The notes: generated by a model from the letters alone, not told the origin. Shown: positions 9,091-17,671, counted from the first letter of the stretch. The stretch is DNA of 64,000 nt from Rickettsiaceae bacterium (GCA_023301685.1 JALZUG010000017.1:49572-113571), one strand, 5' to 3'. Numbers and translations are program-made.

Positions 9091-10073
9091 ACGTTTAACC
9101 ACACTGATAAGATTGGTCCAGATACTACAAATGTTTTGTCAATTAAACTACTTTTCCAGAAGTACCCTATTTGAGCAGTAAAATCATTTTTTATCAATTT
9201 ATTCAGCTTAAATTCTCTAGCTATCGAGAGTTGTTCATATATAGTGTGGCTATAAATGAGATTTTTTAGCTTTGACCTTTCATATTGAGTAAAATTTGTC
9301 AGCATTATACCATTTTTAAATTTTATACCATCCATCATAGAAGCGGAATATCCCGTTTTGCTAGCTATAGAGTTTTTAAAATATTTTCTAAAGCCAAAGC
9401 CAAACTCATGAAAAAGACTTGTACCATTTTTTTTCTGTTTTGAGTAGCCAGCAAAAATGGCAATGTCAGCAAATTTACAGGAATTTTTGTTGTCGTAGGA
9501 AGAAAATTGTATTGTAGGCTTGATGCTTATTGCCCATTTTTTATTTTTAAATATTTGATTTTTATAAAAAAGATCAGCTTCTTTGCCAATGAATTGTTTA
9601 TTATGGTCAGGATCATTATATCCAGCGAATTTATCAAGGACATATCCGAGTTTTACACCAAAGCTTTGTTTTTTGCTTGCTCCATATTCTACTGAAAGCT
9701 GAGCAAAATGCTCGTCTCTAAAAGCGGATAGCATATTAGATGCTTCATCGAGATCTTTAATTTCTCTTTCGATTGTCTCAATCTGTCTTATCTCAGAATT
9801 TCTTAAGTTCCTCTTTTCTTTTGATGCTTTATCGTAGATGGCATATCTTATAGAGTATAAGGCGTCAACCTCATCTCTAATTTTTATAAAAGCTTTTGCT
9901 CTTCTGTTTTTTTTACTTTTTGATCTTTTATCAATTGTAGAAAAAGTAGAAGAAAATTGGTATGTGTCTTCATCAGGTAACCAAGCATCACCAGTAGAAT
10001 TAGTGTGATATCCAAGAATATGTAGAACTAAAATAAATAGTAATCTACATTTTATATATTTTCTCTTAACCAT
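9087..10073 (-). CDS. Putative outer-membrane beta-barrel protein paired with the glycosyltransferase
   Basis: A 328-residue protein with a hydrophobic N-terminus (residues 10-22) that looks like a signal peptide, a charged helical stretch (about 50-120, rich in K, R, E and D), and then alternating polar/aromatic strands to the end (for example KQSFGVKLGYVLDKF, WAISIKPTIQFSSY, FADIAIFAGYS, FTAQIGYFWKSS and the final VSGPILSVWLNV). That is the signature of an outer-membrane barrel. I recognise no named family. It overlaps ftsA upstream by 22 bases and the glycosyltransferase downstream by four (ATGA), so all three are probably one transcript. A role as a porin or anchor for the polysaccharide is inferred from the pairing only. 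Confidence 0.7.
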   Translation of the reverse strand: MVKRKYIKCRLLFILVLHILGYHTNSTGDAWLPDEDTYQFSSTFSTIDKRSKSKKNRRAKAFIKIRDEVDALYSIRYAIYDKASKEKRNLRNSEIRQIETIEREIKDLDEASNMLSAFRDEHFAQLSVEYGASKKQSFGVKLGYVLDKFAGYNDPDHNKQFIGKEADLFYKNQIFKNKKWAISIKPTIQFSSYDNKNSCKFADIAIFAGYSKQKKNGTSLFHEFGFGFRKYFKNSIASKTGYSASMMDGIKFKNGIMLTNFTQYERSKLKNLIYSHTIYEQLSIAREFKLNKLIKNDFTAQIGYFWKSSLIDKTFVVSGPILSVWLNV

Positions 10074-11287
10074 AAAAATGTTCTTTTAAACAACCCTGCA
10101 TCTTCGTCTATGCCATGTCTAAAGGAATTTTTTTGATATTTCAAGGATTTTGCTTTAACCATACCTATTACAGCTGAATACATATATGGATTATAGCTTT
10201 CAGCAAAGCCTGGAATGATTTCTGGCTTTGCTGTTCTAACTTGTTTTTGAAATAGATTAGTTGCCAAGCTCGTAAGTCCAGGTAGGGAGGCGCCACCGCC
10301 AGTGATTATCATTCTTTTTGCGAGTAAATGATCCATAGAGATGCGATCGCATTCTTCTTTTATTTTAATAAAAATTTCTTGTGTTTTTGTTTCGATAATT
10401 TTAGCTAGATCAATCGCTGTAATTGATAGTTCAGAATTATAATTATTGTCTGGATCAAACTCATCAAGCCGGATGGTGCTATTTTTTACCAGTTTAGGGT
10501 TTGCATTGCCATATAAAATTTTGAGCTTATCAGCTGCTGCAATGCTTATAGAAAATGCTTTTGCAATATCACGTGTAATATCTCTGCTGCCAATTGGAAC
10601 AAAGCCTGTATAAACTAGTTGATCATCTAGAAATATTCCAAAGCTGGAAGTATTACTACCCATATCTATTATGATTGATCCCAGTTCTTTTTCATCTTTT
10701 GTAAGGCAAGATATGCCAGACGAGTAAATTGATAAAAATACATCACTAACTTCAACATGACATTTTGCCAGGCATTTAGTCAAATTCATGAGCATTAAAC
10801 TATCTGCAGATACGATATGTAGTTGGCAAGATAATTGGCGAGCGTACATACCTATGGGATCATCTACATTTTGGTTGTCATCTATAACAAATTCCAGTGG
10901 AAAATAGTGGATTATTTCCTGATCTTTAACTTTGAATTCTGCAAGTGCCTTACTGATAAGTTTTTTAATATCTTGTTTTGTAATAGGTTGATTGCCAAGT
11001 TTCGTTTTATGATTTACATAATATGATTTAACTCCAGCACCTGAAAGTGATATAGCTATTTCTTTTATACTTTTATCGCTTTCTTGTTCTAATGCATAAA
11101 TTGCTGCAACTACGCTGTTTTCAGCAAGTTCCATACTTGTTATAGAGCCAGATTTAAACCCTTCGGAATATTGTAAAATTTGCGAATTAATTTTTGCTTG
11201 CCCATTTTTGCTAATATTTGCAGCAATAGCTGCAATCTTGCTGCTTCCAATGTCAAAAGCAATAAAATTAGAGGATTTTCCCTTCAT
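10052..11287 (-). CDS. ftsA: Cell division protein FtsA
   Basis: FtsA is the actin-like membrane anchor that tethers FtsZ and recruits the divisome. The 411-residue product starts FIAFDIGSSKIAAIAA (phosphate-1 loop), carries the 1C/SHS2 subdomain (about residues 85-165), a second phosphate loop IIIDMGSNTSSFGIF (about 205-220) and the adenosine motif MIITGGGASLPGL (about 328-340). It ends in an amphipathic helix, DAGLFKRTFLWLRENI, as expected for the membrane-targeting tail. The usual neighbours ftsQ and ftsZ are absent. Instead ftsA leads an overlapping unit with the barrel and glycosyltransferase genes. Confidence 0.95.
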   Translation of the reverse strand: MKGKSSNFIAFDIGSSKIAAIAANISKNGQAKINSQILQYSEGFKSGSITSMELAENSVVAAIYALEQESDKSIKEIAISLSGAGVKSYYVNHKTKLGNQPITKQDIKKLISKALAEFKVKDQEIIHYFPLEFVIDDNQNVDDPIGMYARQLSCQLHIVSADSLMLMNLTKCLAKCHVEVSDVFLSIYSSGISCLTKDEKELGSIIIDMGSNTSSFGIFLDDQLVYTGFVPIGSRDITRDIAKAFSISIAAADKLKILYGNANPKLVKNSTIRLDEFDPDNNYNSELSITAIDLAKIIETKTQEIFIKIKEECDRISMDHLLAKRMIITGGGASLPGLTSLATNLFQKQVRTAKPEIIPGFAESYNPYMYSAVIGMVKAKSLKYQKNSFRHGIDEDAGLFKRTFLWLRENI

Positions 11288-11325
11288 AAGTATTTAAGTG
11301 TTAGTAATATCAATTATCGGTTTAT

Positions 11326-11341
11326 TATAACTTGAGTTATA
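11326..11341. promoter_or_regulatory. 16-bp palindrome overlapping a -10-like box upstream of ftsA
   Basis: TATAACT-TG-AGTTATA is an inverted repeat with a two-base centre, 39-54 bases upstream of the ftsA start. On the minus strand its distal arm contains TATAAT-like sequence (AGTTATAATA), so a protein bound here would cover a promoter. No good -35 box is visible at the normal distance. Confidence 0.35.
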
Positions 11342-11426
11342 GACTAAATATACAACATAATTGAAGGATATTAAATTTTTTATCTTGAAACTCGTGAAAT
11401 AATCTGGTATCAAACTAGGCAGAGCG

Positions 11427-11516
11427 GGACAGGTGTCCGAGTGGTTTAAGGAACTGGTCTTGAAAACCAGCGTGCGTTCACGCGTACCGTGGGTTCGAAT
11501 CCCACCCTGTCCGCCA
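11427..11516 (+). tRNA. tRNA-Ser (anticodon UGA)
   Basis: A class II tRNA of 90 bases with CCA encoded. The acceptor stem pairs GGACAGG with CCTGTCC, discriminator G. The anticodon stem CTGGT/ACCAG encloses the loop CTTGAAA, giving anticodon TGA, which reads UCA. A long variable arm (GTGCGTTCACGC region) and T arm GTGGG-TTCGAAT-CCCAC complete it. It stands alone between divergent ftsA and the minus-strand TPR gene. Confidence 0.97.
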
Positions 11517-11775
11517 TGTTTTTTAGGTATTAGAGTTTGTAATACTTGAGATTAAAAATGTTCTTTGAACAGTTGGAATATGACTAGTAATATAGTTCAT
11601 TTATAAATTGTTTTCAGAATCTCTATCAAAAAAATCATCTACTTAACTAGCAACATGGATTTTTATTCCAGGTAAAGATATTGCCGCATCATGTACATTT
11701 ATTAGTAATTCTGACGTTGATTGCAGCTTTAGTGAAAAGAGAGTTTTATTAATTATCTTATTAGTCGTAGAACCA
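11517..11775. other. Gap between tRNA-Ser and the TPR gene, no supported feature
   Basis: Some 260 AT-rich bases. A 47-codon minus-strand frame without a start codon follows the TPR stop in another frame (about 11643-11784); it could be a remnant of a longer C-terminus, but support is weak. No terminator or promoter is clear. Confidence 0.4.
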
Positions 11776-13002
11776 TTATAATCCGGAATCTAATATATCT
11801 ATTGATCCCAACATACTAGTTTCTTCTTGTGTAGCACCTGCTAAATAACCCATTATAAGTCCATCAATTTCTGCTGGATACTCTGTATCATAATTGGTTG
11901 TTGAATAATCTTGTAATTGATCATACGTCGCACGAAAATGCTGCCTTACTATAGATTGATATTCTTCAGCTAATTCTACTTGACCAAGTGCATTAGCAGC
12001 AATACCTGCTTGGACGTATGCATCTACGAATTCTGGATTCAACTTAATTACTTCTTTATAATGGTTTAATGCATCATTATAAAGAGGATAAAGCAAATAA
12101 AAGTTACCTGCTTCATAACAAGCTTTGGCTTTAAAACCATAAATGTTATCAGGATCTAATTTTATAATCTTTTCTATATTAGATGCATCATCTATCGACG
12201 AGTATAATTCTAGTGCTTTTTTTATATTATGATCTTTATTAATTTGTGTTAGCTTAGTACACTCAACTAATACAACTAATAAACCTGCTAGCAGATTTTT
12301 TGCACATTTAATGGCTTTGACTTCATTATTATTTTCTATAATATTATCACAAATTGGCATCAGAAAATTTGTTATTATATCTGTGTCATGTTCATCATTA
12401 CCATTTAGAAACTGTTGGTAAAAAAATGATGGTGTACCTAAATTTATTGATATTTTAAAAAGCTCAGTTGCTTTTTTATAGTTTCCTAGTTTGAGGTATG
12501 CCAATGCCGCATGTTCGTGATAACGAGTATTAGTTGGATCAAGCTTTGTACTCTGATCAAGGAACGCAGCAGCCTCTGTAAAATTTCCTAGCCTGAGGTG
12601 ACTATCCCCTGCATCATAGTTATATTTAGCATTAGTTTGATTAATCTTTGCGGCTTGCACAAGGAAACGGTGTGCCTTTATTGGATTTCCTAGCTTGAGG
12701 TAACCATCCCCTGCATATTCGTTATATACAGCATTATTTGGTTGAAGTATTGCAGCTTTCTCGAAGAGCTCTGTTGCCACTCCGCGTTTTTCGTAAATGA
12801 ATTGAAACTGTATCATTGCGTGGTATCCTTGCCTGAAGTACTGTTCCGCCATATTTGCATAAAATGTGGCATCATTTGTCTCAGGTGTTTCTGTTTTCTC
12901 ATAGGGCTCAGTTCTTGTCGTATATCTAGTACTATCAATATTATTGTCTACTCTATGCTTTTTATTGTTGCCATACGGCTCAGTTAAACTACGTTTTTTC
13001 AC
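11776..13002 (-). CDS. Tetratricopeptide-repeat protein
   Basis: A 408-residue soluble protein. The first 45 residues are basic and polar, with TEPY occurring twice (residues 7-10 and about 31-34). At least four 34-residue TPR units follow (about 48-190; the pattern AGDGYLKLGNPIKAH, AGDSHLRLGNFTEAA, AALAYLKLGNYKKAT marks successive first helices). A less repetitive middle (about 195-285) and two more TPRs (about 290-360) precede an acidic tail. There is no signal peptide or catalytic domain. TPR arrays mediate protein binding and are common among secreted effectors of intracellular bacteria, but also among housekeeping scaffolds; nothing here decides between them. Monocistronic. Confidence 0.85.
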   Translation of the reverse strand: MKKRSLTEPYGNNKKHRVDNNIDSTRYTTRTEPYEKTETPETNDATFYANMAEQYFRQGYHAMIQFQFIYEKRGVATELFEKAAILQPNNAVYNEYAGDGYLKLGNPIKAHRFLVQAAKINQTNAKYNYDAGDSHLRLGNFTEAAAFLDQSTKLDPTNTRYHEHAALAYLKLGNYKKATELFKISINLGTPSFFYQQFLNGNDEHDTDIITNFLMPICDNIIENNNEVKAIKCAKNLLAGLLVVLVECTKLTQINKDHNIKKALELYSSIDDASNIEKIIKLDPDNIYGFKAKACYEAGNFYLLYPLYNDALNHYKEVIKLNPEFVDAYVQAGIAANALGQVELAEEYQSIVRQHFRATYDQLQDYSTTNYDTEYPAEIDGLIMGYLAGATQEETSMLGSIDILDSGL

Positions 13003-13330
13003 TATCTTAATCTGTTTTATTGAATAATTTGTTAACTATATTTATATCAGACTTCTCAATTACATCAAATTAAAACTAAAAAATATTAATTTATGTGGCA
13101 AGGTTATCTTTGTATATAATAACTCTTCGATTAATTTTTTATCTATTCTATAAAATTTCATTAACTGACGAAGTAATTTTTAGTTCAAGTTGTTGATGGT
13201 TTTTTGTAAGCTAGACATAAGTAAAATCACATTTAATAAATTTCTTTGTCTTTTTACGAGATAATTTTATTTTTATTGGTCGATATCTGATTATACTAGA
13301 GTAATTAATAGTTTATTTATAGGAGTACTG
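13003..13330. other. 328-base divergent gap between the TPR gene and dps
   Basis: AT-rich spacer that must hold promoters for both genes. For dps, TATACT at 13292-13297 is a good -10 box but lacks a clear -35; a strong ribosome-binding site AGGAG (13321-13325) lies six bases before the ATG. No RNA gene, repeat or hidden reading frame is apparent. Confidence 0.4.
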
Positions 13331-13768
13331 ATGTCATCAAAGGAAGTTGTAAAGCATTTAAATATAGTTTTAGCGGAAACATATGCGTTATACCTCAAAA
13401 CGCAAAATTGTCATTGGAATGTGACTGGGTCTAATTTTTATAGTTTGCATAGCATGTTTGAAGAGCAATACAAGGAACTGGCTGAAGCTGTTGATGAAAT
13501 AGCAGAAAGAATACGTGCACTTGGAGAAAAAGTAGAAGCTAGTTTTTCGCATTTTGATAAGGCTAAATCTATTAGTGATGCTAAGTCAGCAAATTCTTCA
13601 GAATCTATGCTTAAAGATTTGGTGCAAAGTCAAGAAATTGTAATAAGTAAAATAGTTGAGTTATCGGATGTTGCTTCAGATCAAGGTGATAAAGCATCTG
13701 AAGATATGGCGGTGCAAAGACTTCATGCCCATGAGAAACAAAAATGGATGCTGAGTAGTAGCTTATAG
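13331..13768 (+). CDS. dps: Dps-family DNA-protecting ferritin-like protein
   Basis: Dps forms a twelve-subunit cage that oxidises and stores iron and shields DNA under oxidative stress. The 145-residue product keeps the intersubunit ferroxidase residues: H28 in NCHWNV, H40 in SLHSMFEEQ, E44, D55 and E59 in AVDEIAERIRALGE. The four-helix bundle follows the family order, and the length is slightly short (usual 150-165). An AGGAG Shine-Dalgarno supports the ATG at 13331. The N-terminus lacks the lysine-rich DNA-binding tail of E. coli Dps, so DNA binding may be weak. A kinase-like gene follows after 14 bases. Confidence 0.93.
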   Translation: MSSKEVVKHLNIVLAETYALYLKTQNCHWNVTGSNFYSLHSMFEEQYKELAEAVDEIAERIRALGEKVEASFSHFDKAKSISDAKSANSSESMLKDLVQSQEIVISKIVELSDVASDQGDKASEDMAVQRLHAHEKQKWMLSSSL

Positions 13769-13782
13769 ATCTACATTTCTAC

Positions 13783-14763
13783 ATGACATTTAAACAAAAT
13801 TGGGAAAAAACTGAAAGCCAACATAAAATATCTGACGATACTATAAGGGGTATGATTCGTACTTCGATGGAGGATGATATTGAGTCATATGAGATAGTTT
13901 CTGGTGGTTGTGCAAACCTTAATATTAAAATTAAGCAGAAAAATAAAGAGACTCCAGTATTGTTGCGTATTTATTTGCGAGATAAGGAAGCTGCGCATCG
14001 TGAGTTGAAAATTAGCGAAATGCTACAGGATAAAATTCCTGTGCCTAAAATATATTTAGTTGATGATTTTCAAGAGTATAAATTTGCTATATGTGAGTTT
14101 GTAGAGGGGATAACTCTCAGAGATCTCTTGCTTAGTAATAAGAAACTTTCTATGCATTCGATAATGTCTCGTTGTGGTGAAATACTTTCTGTGTTAGCTA
14201 AAATAAAATTTCCTAAAGCTGGACTTTTTAATAAAAATATTGATGTAGTGATAGAATTTACTAGTAATGAGTTTATTATTTACATGCAAAATTGTTTAAA
14301 ACAGGAGATTGTTGGAAAGCAGTTAGGTTCAAAACTTATATTAGAAATAGAGAGTTTATTTGTAGAGAGAAAGAGATCTTTACCAAAAAGAGATGAGAAG
14401 CACCTTGTACATGCAGATTTTGATCCTTCGAATATTTTAGTTAGAAAAATAGATGATTCTTGGCAAATTGTTTCAGTGTTAGATTGGGAGTTTGCATTTT
14501 CAGGCTCTACTCTGCATGATGTTGCGAATATGCTGCGTTATGCTCACCATATGCCGGCTGTATTTGAAGATTCATTTGTACAAAGCTTAAAAGATAATGG
14601 CATTTTGCTTCCAGATGATTGGAAGGTAACGATTAATCTTCTGAATTTAGGTTCATTGATTGATTGCTTAGCTAGATCAGATTCTAAAAAAAGACCTAAT
14701 CAATGTCAGGATATTAAAGTGCTAGTAGCGAGAATTGTTGATAATTTTGCCAGCAGCACCTAA
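13783..14763 (+). CDS. Aminoglycoside/choline phosphotransferase-fold kinase
   Basis: A 326-residue protein of the APH (protein-kinase-like) superfamily. It has a nucleotide-binding N-lobe with VSGGCANLNIKI (about 39-50) and LLRIYLRDKEAAHRELKI (kinase lysine/glutamate region), the hinge FAICEFVEGITL, a catalytic loop HADFDPSNILV (about 209-219; aspartate and asparagine both present) and the metal-binding VLDWEFAFSGSTLHDVANML. All catalytic motifs look intact. The substrate is unknown; homologues phosphorylate antibiotics, choline, homoserine or sugars, and resistance should not be assumed. It follows dps by 14 bases. A copy of the palindromic repeat starts 15 bases after the stop. Confidence 0.85.
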   Translation: MTFKQNWEKTESQHKISDDTIRGMIRTSMEDDIESYEIVSGGCANLNIKIKQKNKETPVLLRIYLRDKEAAHRELKISEMLQDKIPVPKIYLVDDFQEYKFAICEFVEGITLRDLLLSNKKLSMHSIMSRCGEILSVLAKIKFPKAGLFNKNIDVVIEFTSNEFIIYMQNCLKQEIVGKQLGSKLILEIESLFVERKRSLPKRDEKHLVHADFDPSNILVRKIDDSWQIVSVLDWEFAFSGSTLHDVANMLRYAHHMPAVFEDSFVQSLKDNGILLPDDWKVTINLLNLGSLIDCLARSDSKKRPNQCQDIKVLVARIVDNFASST

Positions 14764-15073
14764 TACCACAGTCCTTTGTCATTGCAAGCGTAGCGTGGCA
14801 ATCTAGGATTTACTACACATATAGTCTGTTAAGGGGTTTAATAGATGGTCATGTCGCTTTTTATCTCCACGTGAGTTACAATAACTGTAAATACTTATGA
14901 ATTGCCACGCCGTCCATGACTCCTTACGAGTGACTGGATAGCCGCGCTTCGCTCGCTATGACGTAGGTTTCCTCATAAAAACTAGTTTTGTTTTGGTCAA
15001 ACAGCTTTTTTTCATAGAAGATAAATTAATTTTCGTTGAAAACTTCCTGGAATCCTAACTTTGCCAGCGGTCC
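14764..15073. repeat. Intergenic gap carrying three diverged palindromic-repeat arms
   Basis: The gap holds an arm at 14778-14804 (GTCATTGCAAGCGTAGCGTG and on), a second in opposite orientation at 14901-14934 (ATTGCCACGCCGTCC), and a third, tandem, at 14934-14963 (GGATAGCCGCGCTTCGCTCG). The first faces the other two as an imperfect inverted repeat; the third is almost the reverse complement of the copy at 28921-28950. No gene is present. Located at the convergence of the kinase gene and tatD. Confidence 0.75.
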
Positions 15074-15859
15074 CTAATTGCTAATTTGTGCTTTTGAAAA
15101 TAAATTGAAAAAATTATTAGTGGTCTGTTCTGCAACTTCTTCTACATCAAGTCCTTTCAATTGAGCCACAAATTCGGCAACATATTTTGTATATGAAGGT
15201 TCGTTAGTTTTACCTCTTTTTGGAACTGGGGCTAGATACGGCGAATCGGTTTCAACTAGCATTCTATCCAGTGGAATAAACTTAGCTGCTTCTTGAAGGT
15301 CAATTGCATTTTTAAATGTTACTATTCCAGAAATCGAAATATACATTCCAAGGTCTAGCATTTTGGTGGCAAATTCTTTAGATGCTGTAAAACAATGAAT
15401 AAGTCCAGGGAAGTCTTGAATTTTTTTGCATTCTTTGATGATATTTAGTGTATCGTCCTCTGCATCGCGTGTATGTACGATAATCGGTAGGTTGTTCTCT
15501 TGTGAAGCAATTATATGTTGTTCAAAAGATTCACGTTGTATTTCTTGATGTTCTGCATCTTTGTTGTAGAAATAATCTAGCCCAGTTTCGCCAAGACCAA
15601 TGACTTTTTCATGATTGGCGAGTTCTACAAGTTTTTTGGCTGGTGTTACTTCTTTAACTTCACTTGGATGAACGCCAACTGAAGCAAAAACATTGTTATA
15701 TTTTTTTGCAATAGAGAGGATGTTTTTAAAATTATCTAGTCTTGTACAGATAGTCTGCAGGTACTGAACATCAGCCTCTTTTGCTCTGGTAACAATATTA
15801 TCAGTGCTATCGTAATCTTTTAGCATATCTAAATGGCAATGCGAATCTACTATAATCAT
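15074..15859 (-). CDS. tatD: TatD-family metal-dependent deoxyribonuclease
   Basis: A 261-residue TIM-barrel hydrolase. Metal ligands of the family are seen: H7 and H9 in DSHCHLD, E92-region VIGLGETGLDYFY, HTRDAEDD around residue 128, HCFTASKEFA around 153, and the final ETDSPYLAPVP aspartate at about 205. TatD proteins are 3'-5' DNases involved in DNA turnover and repair. The ATG overlaps the metG stop as ATGA (15856-15859), the common metG-tatD coupling in alphaproteobacteria. Length is normal. Confidence 0.94.
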   Translation of the reverse strand: MIIVDSHCHLDMLKDYDSTDNIVTRAKEADVQYLQTICTRLDNFKNILSIAKKYNNVFASVGVHPSEVKEVTPAKKLVELANHEKVIGLGETGLDYFYNKDAEHQEIQRESFEQHIIASQENNLPIIVHTRDAEDDTLNIIKECKKIQDFPGLIHCFTASKEFATKMLDLGMYISISGIVTFKNAIDLQEAAKFIPLDRMLVETDSPYLAPVPKRGKTNEPSYTKYVAEFVAQLKGLDVEEVAEQTTNNFFNLFSKAQISN

Positions 15860-17385
15860 AATTGTATCCTCGGAAAAATTGGCTTTGGTTCTTGTAAGCT
15901 TGCTCCTGGCTTTAATGCAAATTCCTTGGTTAAGTTAGCAAATTTTCTTTGGCCATTATTTATTCCCAGTTGGTCGAGCATTTTGCTTGCAGCATCTGGT
16001 ATGAATGCTTGTAGTGCTATTCCCAGGTATCTTGAAACTTCGAGCAAACTATATAAAACTTGCTGCATTTTTTCTGGGTCGCTTTTGCGTAGAGACCAAG
16101 GTGCTTCTGTATCAATGTATGCATTAGCTTGGTCTGCTATGTGAATGATATTATCAAGTACTTTATTGATATTAAATGCTTCCATGTGAGAATTATTTTC
16201 CTTTATTAAAGAAAGCATCTCCTTAAATAATTCGGAATCATAGATTGTATCAATATAAGAAGTATCGATGAGGGGTATTTTCTGCTGGCAATGCTTATAG
16301 GCAAATGAACTTGTTCTTTGTAATAAATTACCAATTTTATTAGCTAGTTCACTATTGTTACGTGTGATTAAATTCTCTTTGGAAAAATTCCCATCATTGC
16401 CAAAAGTTACTTCTCTCATTAAAAAATATCTAACAGGATCTAATCCAAATTCTTCGATTAATTCAAATGGATTAATAACATTGCCGAGTGATTTTGAGAT
16501 TTTTTTACCTTCGTTAGTCCACCAACCGTGCGCGACTATTGATTTTGGAAGTTCAATGCCAGCTGCCATTAAGAATGCAGGCCAATATACGGCATGAAAA
16601 CGTAAAATATCTTTGCCAACAACATGAGCAGATGCTGGCCAGAAATTGCTTAGCTCATCAGTTTGTTCTGGATAGCCTAATGCTGAGATATAGTTGGTCA
16701 AGGCATCAAGCCAAACATATATTACGTGTTCTTCATTTCCAGGTACCTCAACACCCCATTTAAAGCTAGTTCTTGAGATGGAAAGATCAATTAACCCATT
16801 TTTGACAAAGCTAATGACTTCATTGCGCCTGGATTTCGGCCATATAAAATCTGGGTTATTTTCGTAATATTCAAGAAGCTTATCTTGCCATTTAGAAAGC
16901 TCAAAGAAATAGCTCGGCTCCTCAACCCATTCAACAGGTGCTCCTGTTGGAGCTAGGCCATCTTCAGTGAGTTCATCCTTGGAGTAATATGCTTCATCTC
17001 GAACAGAGTACCACCCTGAATAGCTTCCTTGGTAAATATTCCCACTATCGTCTAGTTTTTTCCAAAAGTTTTGAACGGCATTTTTATGTCTCTTCTCGGT
17101 AGTTCTGATAAAATCATCGTGAGATAGGTTTAAATTTTCGGCCATTTGACGAAATGCTTCAGAGGTTTTATCAGCAAAATCCTGTGAGGAGATTTTTGCT
17201 TTTTCAGCTGATTTTTCAACTTTTTGCCCGTGTTCATCTGTGCCTGTAAGAAATTTTACATTTTTGCCAGATAATCGCATATGTCTGGAGATCACGTCGC
17301 ATGCAATGCTTGTATATGCATGACCTATGTGTGGTACGTCATTTACGTAGAAAATAGGAGTGGTGATATAATAATTATCTGACAT
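15856..17385 (-). CDS. metG: Methionyl-tRNA synthetase
   Basis: Class I synthetase of 509 residues charging tRNA-Met. The catalytic motifs are intact: HIGH within VPHIGHAY (about residues 18-25) and the KMSKS equivalent KISKSLGNVI (about 297-306). The connective peptide lacks zinc cysteines (GSYSGWYSVRDEAYYSKDEL), the usual form in alphaproteobacteria. There is no C-terminal tRNA-binding EMAP domain. It is translated from the promoter at 17417-17445 and coupled to tatD by an ATGA overlap. Confidence 0.97.
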   Translation of the reverse strand: MSDNYYITTPIFYVNDVPHIGHAYTSIACDVISRHMRLSGKNVKFLTGTDEHGQKVEKSAEKAKISSQDFADKTSEAFRQMAENLNLSHDDFIRTTEKRHKNAVQNFWKKLDDSGNIYQGSYSGWYSVRDEAYYSKDELTEDGLAPTGAPVEWVEEPSYFFELSKWQDKLLEYYENNPDFIWPKSRRNEVISFVKNGLIDLSISRTSFKWGVEVPGNEEHVIYVWLDALTNYISALGYPEQTDELSNFWPASAHVVGKDILRFHAVYWPAFLMAAGIELPKSIVAHGWWTNEGKKISKSLGNVINPFELIEEFGLDPVRYFLMREVTFGNDGNFSKENLITRNNSELANKIGNLLQRTSSFAYKHCQQKIPLIDTSYIDTIYDSELFKEMLSLIKENNSHMEAFNINKVLDNIIHIADQANAYIDTEAPWSLRKSDPEKMQQVLYSLLEVSRYLGIALQAFIPDAASKMLDQLGINNGQRKFANLTKEFALKPGASLQEPKPIFPRIQL

Positions 17386-17416
17386 GAAGCTTTAAATTTG
17401 TGTTAGTAAGCTCAAG

Positions 17417-17445
17417 ATAATACGATTAAAACATAATATTTTCAA
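17417..17445 (-). promoter_or_regulatory. Sigma-70-type promoter for metG-tatD
   Basis: On the minus strand TTGAAA (17440-17445) and TATTAT (17417-17422) are separated by exactly 17 bases, 32 bases from the metG start. Both boxes match the consensus well. Confidence 0.6.
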
Positions 17446-17560
17446 GATTCTAAGATAATTTTATTTGTATTTGGTCTGAATGTAGCAGAATATCTGAACT
17501 TGCCATGGTTTAAGAATCATTTGTTGTTGTAAACAAGTATGATTATTCACTGAGGTTTTT

Positions 17561-17671
17561 CATCATAGCGAGTGAAGGTGTACTATCCCTGATATTTATT
17601 ACTATGTAATAAATATCAGTCAATGTTTAAAAATATGGATTGCCGCATTCACATTATTCCTTCGCTGGTGA
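17561..17671. repeat. Palindromic-repeat arms flanking a perfect 14-bp hairpin
   Basis: Short repeat-family fragments lie at 17561-17578 (CATCATAGCGAGTGAAGG) and 17637-17671 (GGATTGCCGCATTCACATT and on), in opposite orientations. Between them, 17589-17602 and 17606-17619 form a perfect stem (CTGATATTTATTAC with its complement) and a three-base loop. The whole lies in the 615-base divergent gap between metG and the ABC transporter, upstream of the latter's promoter. The rest of the gap (17446-17560 and 17672-17773) shows nothing recognisable. Confidence 0.65.

Noticed and set aside
11643..11784. A 47-codon frame after the TPR gene, as a possible separate gene
   Set aside because: It lacks a start codon and ribosome-binding site; at most it is a frameshifted remnant of the TPR protein's tail, and evidence is too thin.
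13783..14763. The phosphotransferase as an antibiotic-resistance gene
   Set aside because: The APH fold is shared by many metabolic kinases; nothing in the sequence or context points to antibiotic modification.
15833..16763. Several plus-strand frames within metG and tatD
   Set aside because: They lie antisense to complete, highly conserved genes and match nothing.
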